A DNA stretch of 64,000 nt. It comes from Pseudomonas sp. QS1027 (GTDB lineage: Bacteria > Pseudomonadota > Gammaproteobacteria > Pseudomonadales > Pseudomonadaceae). The stretch lies in assembly GCF_002814235.1 (NCBI RefSeq), contig NZ_PHSU01000003.1, positions 248,001 to 312,000 of the forward strand. The letters run 5' to 3'. The first letter of the stretch is position 1. Each line of letters opens with the position of its first letter. The notes beneath the pieces were generated by a model. That model ran no database searches. It was given only the letters and a program-made list of their open reading frames with translations, and was not told where the DNA came from. Shown one piece after another: positions 61,217 through 64,000 of this stretch. A program made the position numbers and the translations under genes.

Positions 61217-62143
61217 TTAACGCAACCAGATCTCACTGACTGAGTGGTCAGACGCCTTGCGCAGCACCAGATCGGCCCGTTCGCGGGTCGGCAGGATGTT
61301 TTCCAGCAGGTTGACCCGGTTGATATCGCGCCAGATCTGCCGCGCGGCTTCGGGGGCTTCCTCGGGCGTCAGGTCGGCCAGTTTGCGGAAGTACGCACCA
61401 CGAGCACGGAACGAGGTTTTCTGCAGCATCAGGAAGCGCGCCACGTACCAGTGCTCGATGTCTTGTTCATCGGCATCCAGGTACACCGAGAAATCGAAGA
61501 AGTCGGAGACGATGGTCGAAGGTTTCAGCCCGTCGACACCATCGGTCTGCAGCACGTTGAGGCCTTCGAAGATCAGGATGTCCGGCTGGTCGATCAACTG
61601 GAACTGATCGGGCACGATGTCGTAGCTGACATGGGAGTAGATCGGCGCCTCGATGTTGTGCTCGCCGGCTTTCACCGCCGCGAGGAACTTGACCATGTGC
61701 TTGCGATCGTAGCTTTCCGGGAAGCCCTTGCGGTGCATGATGCCATCGGCCACCAGCTTGCTGTTGGGGTAGAGGAAACCGTCGGTGGTGACCAGGGCAA
61801 CGTTGGGGTGATCCGGCCAGCGCGCCATCACGGCCTGCAGCACGCGGGCAAAGGTGCTCTTGCCGACCGCAACGCTGCCGGCGATGGCAATGATGTAAGG
61901 GCCACGGTGGGTCGGGCGACCGAGGAAGGTGTCGCGGATGCCCGTCAGTTGGCGCGCGGCGGCGATGTGCAGGTTGATCAGCCGCGACAGGGGCAGGTAG
62001 ACGTTGGCGACGTCTTCCAGGGAGACGTCTTCGTTCACGCCGCGTAACGCCGACAGATCTTCTTCCGAGAGGGTCAGCGGCGTGCTCGCACGCAGTTCCG
62101 CCCACTCGTTGCGGGTCATTACGAGGTAGTCATCGGGTATCAT
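61217..62143 (-). CDS. coaA: Type I pantothenate kinase
   Basis: CoaA (about 308 aa) phosphorylates pantothenate, the first and regulated step of coenzyme A synthesis. P-loop GSVAVGKST at 89-97, plus TTDGFLYPN, RKGFPESYD and IFEGLNVLQ are diagnostic of the prokaryotic type I enzyme, which is feedback-inhibited by CoA. The ATG at 62143 (MIPDDYLVMTRNEW) is preferred; an ATG eight codons later is possible. Well-studied pseudomonads such as P. aeruginosa use the unrelated type III enzyme CoaX, so this may be a second, acquired kinase. Confidence 0.93.
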   Translation of the reverse strand: MIPDDYLVMTRNEWAELRASTPLTLSEEDLSALRGVNEDVSLEDVANVYLPLSRLINLHIAAARQLTGIRDTFLGRPTHRGPYIIAIAGSVAVGKSTFARVLQAVMARWPDHPNVALVTTDGFLYPNSKLVADGIMHRKGFPESYDRKHMVKFLAAVKAGEHNIEAPIYSHVSYDIVPDQFQLIDQPDILIFEGLNVLQTDGVDGLKPSTIVSDFFDFSVYLDADEQDIEHWYVARFLMLQKTSFRARGAYFRKLADLTPEEAPEAARQIWRDINRVNLLENILPTRERADLVLRKASDHSVSEIWLR

Positions 62144-62387
62144 CGGTTGCCGTCCAGGCCTCTTCAATGGGCGGATTATCCAACGCTTTGCCCCCACTTG
62201 TCCGAAGATCAGAATAATCTTTTGAATTCATTGGATATTCTGTAGCCTTGCGGCGCTGCAAAGCAGTCCATGCCTGATGGATTCACTCTCCCGGTCCATA
62301 CGTTGCACCTAATATCCCGTCTCGGAAAGGGGCGGGGGCCGGGGTATACTCGACTTTCGCGCTCTCGCGCCTGCAGGTCTTGCGAAC

Positions 62388-63446
62388 ATGACGCAGATTT
62401 CCGAACGCCTTCTGGTTCAAGCCCACCTTGATGCCAAGCAACCCAAACCCCTGAGTGCCGCCGAAGAGGCGCAGCTGCGTGCGGATATCGCCGCCGAGCT
62501 CAAGGCCCGGGATGCGGTGCTGGTGGCCCACTTCTATTGCGATCCGGTGATCCAGGCCCTGGCCGAGGAGACCGGGGGCTGTGTCTCCGACTCCCTGGAA
62601 ATGGCCCGTTTCGGTGCCGCCCATCCGGCCAAGACGGTCCTGGTGGCCGGCGTGCGCTTCATGGGCGAGACCGCCAAGATCCTCACCCCGGAAAAACGCA
62701 TCCTGATGCCGACCCTGGAAGCGACCTGTTCGCTGGACCTGGGTTGCCCGGTGGACGAGTTTTCCGCGTTCTGCGATCAGCACCCCGAGCGCACGGTAGT
62801 GGTCTATGCCAACACCTCGGCGGCGGTGAAGGCGCGGGCCGACTGGGTGGTGACTTCCAGTTGCGCGCTGGAGATCGTCGAGAGCCTGATGGACAACGGC
62901 GAAACCATTCTCTGGGCGCCGGACAAGCACCTGGGGCGCTATATCCAGAAGGAAACCGGCGCCGATATGTTGCTCTGGGACGGTGCCTGCATCGTCCACG
63001 AGGAGTTCAAGTCCAAGCAGTTGGAGGACATGAAGGCGCTGTATCCCGAGGCGGCGATCCTGGTGCACCCCGAGTCGCCGGAGTCGGTGATCGAGCTGGC
63101 CGATGCGGTGGGTTCCACCAGCCAGTTGATCGCGGCGGCGCAGCGTCTGCCGAACAAGACCTTTATCGTGGCTACCGACCGCGGCATTTTCTACAAGATG
63201 CAGCAGCTGTGCCCGGACAAGGTGTTTATCGAGGCGCCAACGGCCGGTAACGGCGCGGCGTGCCGCAGTTGCGCGCATTGCCCGTGGATGGCGATGAATA
63301 CCCTGGAGCGCACCTTGCAGTGCCTGCGCGAGGGCAGCAACGAGATCTTCGTCGACCCGGCGGTGATCCCCCGCGCGGTTCGCCCGCTCAAGCGCATGCT
63401 GGATTTCACCCAGGCGGCGCGGATGAAACTGGCGGGGAATGCCTGA
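62388..63446 (+). CDS. nadA: Quinolinate synthase NadA
   Basis: NadA (352 aa) condenses iminoaspartate with dihydroxyacetone phosphate to quinolinate in NAD synthesis and carries a [4Fe-4S] cluster. It has [11 protein letters not shown] near the start and cluster Cys residues in [11 protein letters not shown] and [18 protein letters not shown]. Gene order nadA then an M48/TPR gene is as in P. aeruginosa. TATACT at 62345-62350, about 38 bp upstream, is a candidate -10. Confidence 0.97.
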   Translation: MTQISERLLVQAHLDAKQPKPLSAAEEAQLRADIAAELKARDAVLVAHFYCDPVIQALAEETGGCVSDSLEMARFGAAHPAKTVLVAGVRFMGETAKILTPEKRILMPTLEATCSLDLGCPVDEFSAFCDQHPERTVVVYANTSAAVKARADWVVTSSCALEIVESLMDNGETILWAPDKHLGRYIQKETGADMLLWDGACIVHEEFKSKQLEDMKALYPEAAILVHPESPESVIELADAVGSTSQLIAAAQRLPNKTFIVATDRGIFYKMQQLCPDKVFIEAPTAGNGAACRSCAHCPWMAMNTLERTLQCLREGSNEIFVDPAVIPRAVRPLKRMLDFTQAARMKLAGNA

Positions 63447-63463
63447 CGGGTGTTGGGCGGCTG

Positions 63464-64000
63464 TCAGCCGCCCATCAGATCCTTGACCATGCGCTCCTGA
63501 TCAATCAACTCCTTCTGGCGTGCATCGATGCGTGAGGCCAGTTGGAAGTTCGGCGCGCGGCGCTTGGCGAAGTCCAGCTGCTGGATCGCCTGCTTGAAGT
63601 CGCCCACCAAGGCAAAGTACTCGGCCCGCGCCTGGTGCAGGCCGATGATATTGCCGGCCTGCCCACGGGTTTCGGCGAGCTGATACCAGACATCCGGGTC
63701 ATCCTGGCGAGTCTTCAACAAGTCGTCCAGGCCCTTTTCCGCCTCGGCCGGACGATTCTGCTTGATCAGCAGGTCGATGCGTTCCTGCTTCAGCGGGTAG
63801 CTGGCGGGATATTGCAGCAACATCTTTTCGGTCCGTTGCAGCGCCTCGGGGAACCGACTGGCCGCCGTGTCCAGGTCGATCTGCGCCAGGTTGTAGGTGA
63901 TGTCGTTGGGTGACTTGTCCAGCAGCGGCTTGAGGGTCGCGCGCGCCTCGTTCAACTGCGTGCCCTTGATCTGCGCGATGGCCAGGCCATAACGCGCCAC
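63464..64000 (-). CDS. BepA-like M48 metallopeptidase, C-terminal TPR part (partial)
   Basis: The last 178 residues of a protein that continues beyond the right edge. They form tandem TPR-like helices (LNEARATLKPLLDKSPNDITYNLAQIDLD, AEAEKGLDDLLKTRQDDPDVWYQLAE, ALVGDFKQAIQQLDFAKRRA) and end in DLMGG. This matches the C-terminal domain of the periplasmic BepA/YfgC M48 protease, which assists outer-membrane protein assembly, next to nadA as in P. aeruginosa. The HExxH catalytic part lies outside the window. Confidence 0.8.
   Translation of the reverse strand: MARYGLAIAQIKGTQLNEARATLKPLLDKSPNDITYNLAQIDLDTAASRFPEALQRTEKMLLQYPASYPLKQERIDLLIKQNRPAEAEKGLDDLLKTRQDDPDVWYQLAETRGQAGNIIGLHQARAEYFALVGDFKQAIQQLDFAKRRAPNFQLASRIDARQKELIDQERMVKDLMGG

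Overview
The window is chromosomal DNA from a Pseudomonas, most likely of the P. fluorescens lineage. The evidence is the high GC content, the P. fluorescens-type REP pair (8031-8108), and gene orders that I recognise from P. aeruginosa: secA-argJ-mutT, the cobalamin adenosyltransferase/kinase/panE/degenerate-GGDEF/yajQ run, oprD-HIT-slyX-cold shock-dps-aspS-pmpR-ruvCAB-ybgC-tolQRAB-pal-cpoB-queE-queC-tRNA-Lys, and nadA followed by an M48/TPR gene. There is no rRNA, CRISPR array, insertion sequence or integrase in the window.

Layout. 1-14.4 kb is mostly core: a PctA-type amino-acid chemoreceptor, dciA, secA, argJ, a Nudix-ThiE fusion, then a minus-strand signalling group (degenerate REC-GGDEF protein, panE, sensor kinase, cobalamin adenosyltransferase) divergent from yajQ and mscS. 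14.4-19.6 kb is an accessory minus-strand operon: a PotD/iron-type ABC importer with a cytoplasmic HAD phosphatase resembling phosphorylcholine phosphatase. It sits where the two conserved blocks meet. 19.6-22.6 kb is the porin gene oprD between two long, gene-poor stretches. 22.6-38.0 kb is a compact core block for cold shock/starvation proteins, translation, Holliday-junction resolution, the Tol-Pal envelope machine and queuosine synthesis, ending in tRNA-Lys(UUU).

38.1-60.8 kb, between the tRNA-Lys and coaA/nadA, is the variable region. It carries a FAD monooxygenase divergent from a TetR regulator, a periplasmic isochorismatase-like hydrolase with a LysR regulator, a secreted serine hydrolase, an HD-GYP phosphodiesterase, and a complete-looking chemosensory operon (small MCP, CheY, STAS protein, CheA, poly-HAMP MCP, two CheWs, CheR, CheD, CheB). 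This is followed by a soluble multi-PAS kinase with a LuxR-type regulator, a REC-HD-GYP protein and a GGDEF-EAL protein. The region therefore looks like a chemosensory array coupled to cyclic-di-GMP turnover. 60.8-64 kb returns to core-like genes: a type I pantothenate kinase, nadA and the end of a BepA-like gene.

Main points for a second look. (1) cheB has lost its receiver domain and the catalytic-serine region through a deletion that fuses its remnant onto the end of cheD, at a 7-bp direct repeat. (2) A 58-bp element with exactly conserved internal spacing occurs at the end of the serine-hydrolase gene and again at the end of the first HD-GYP gene, in the same reading frame, each time just upstream of a signalling transcription unit. 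(3) The ABC importer paired with a PchP-like phosphatase suggests uptake of a phosphorylated organic compound. (4) A receiver-GGDEF protein has lost key residues in both domains.
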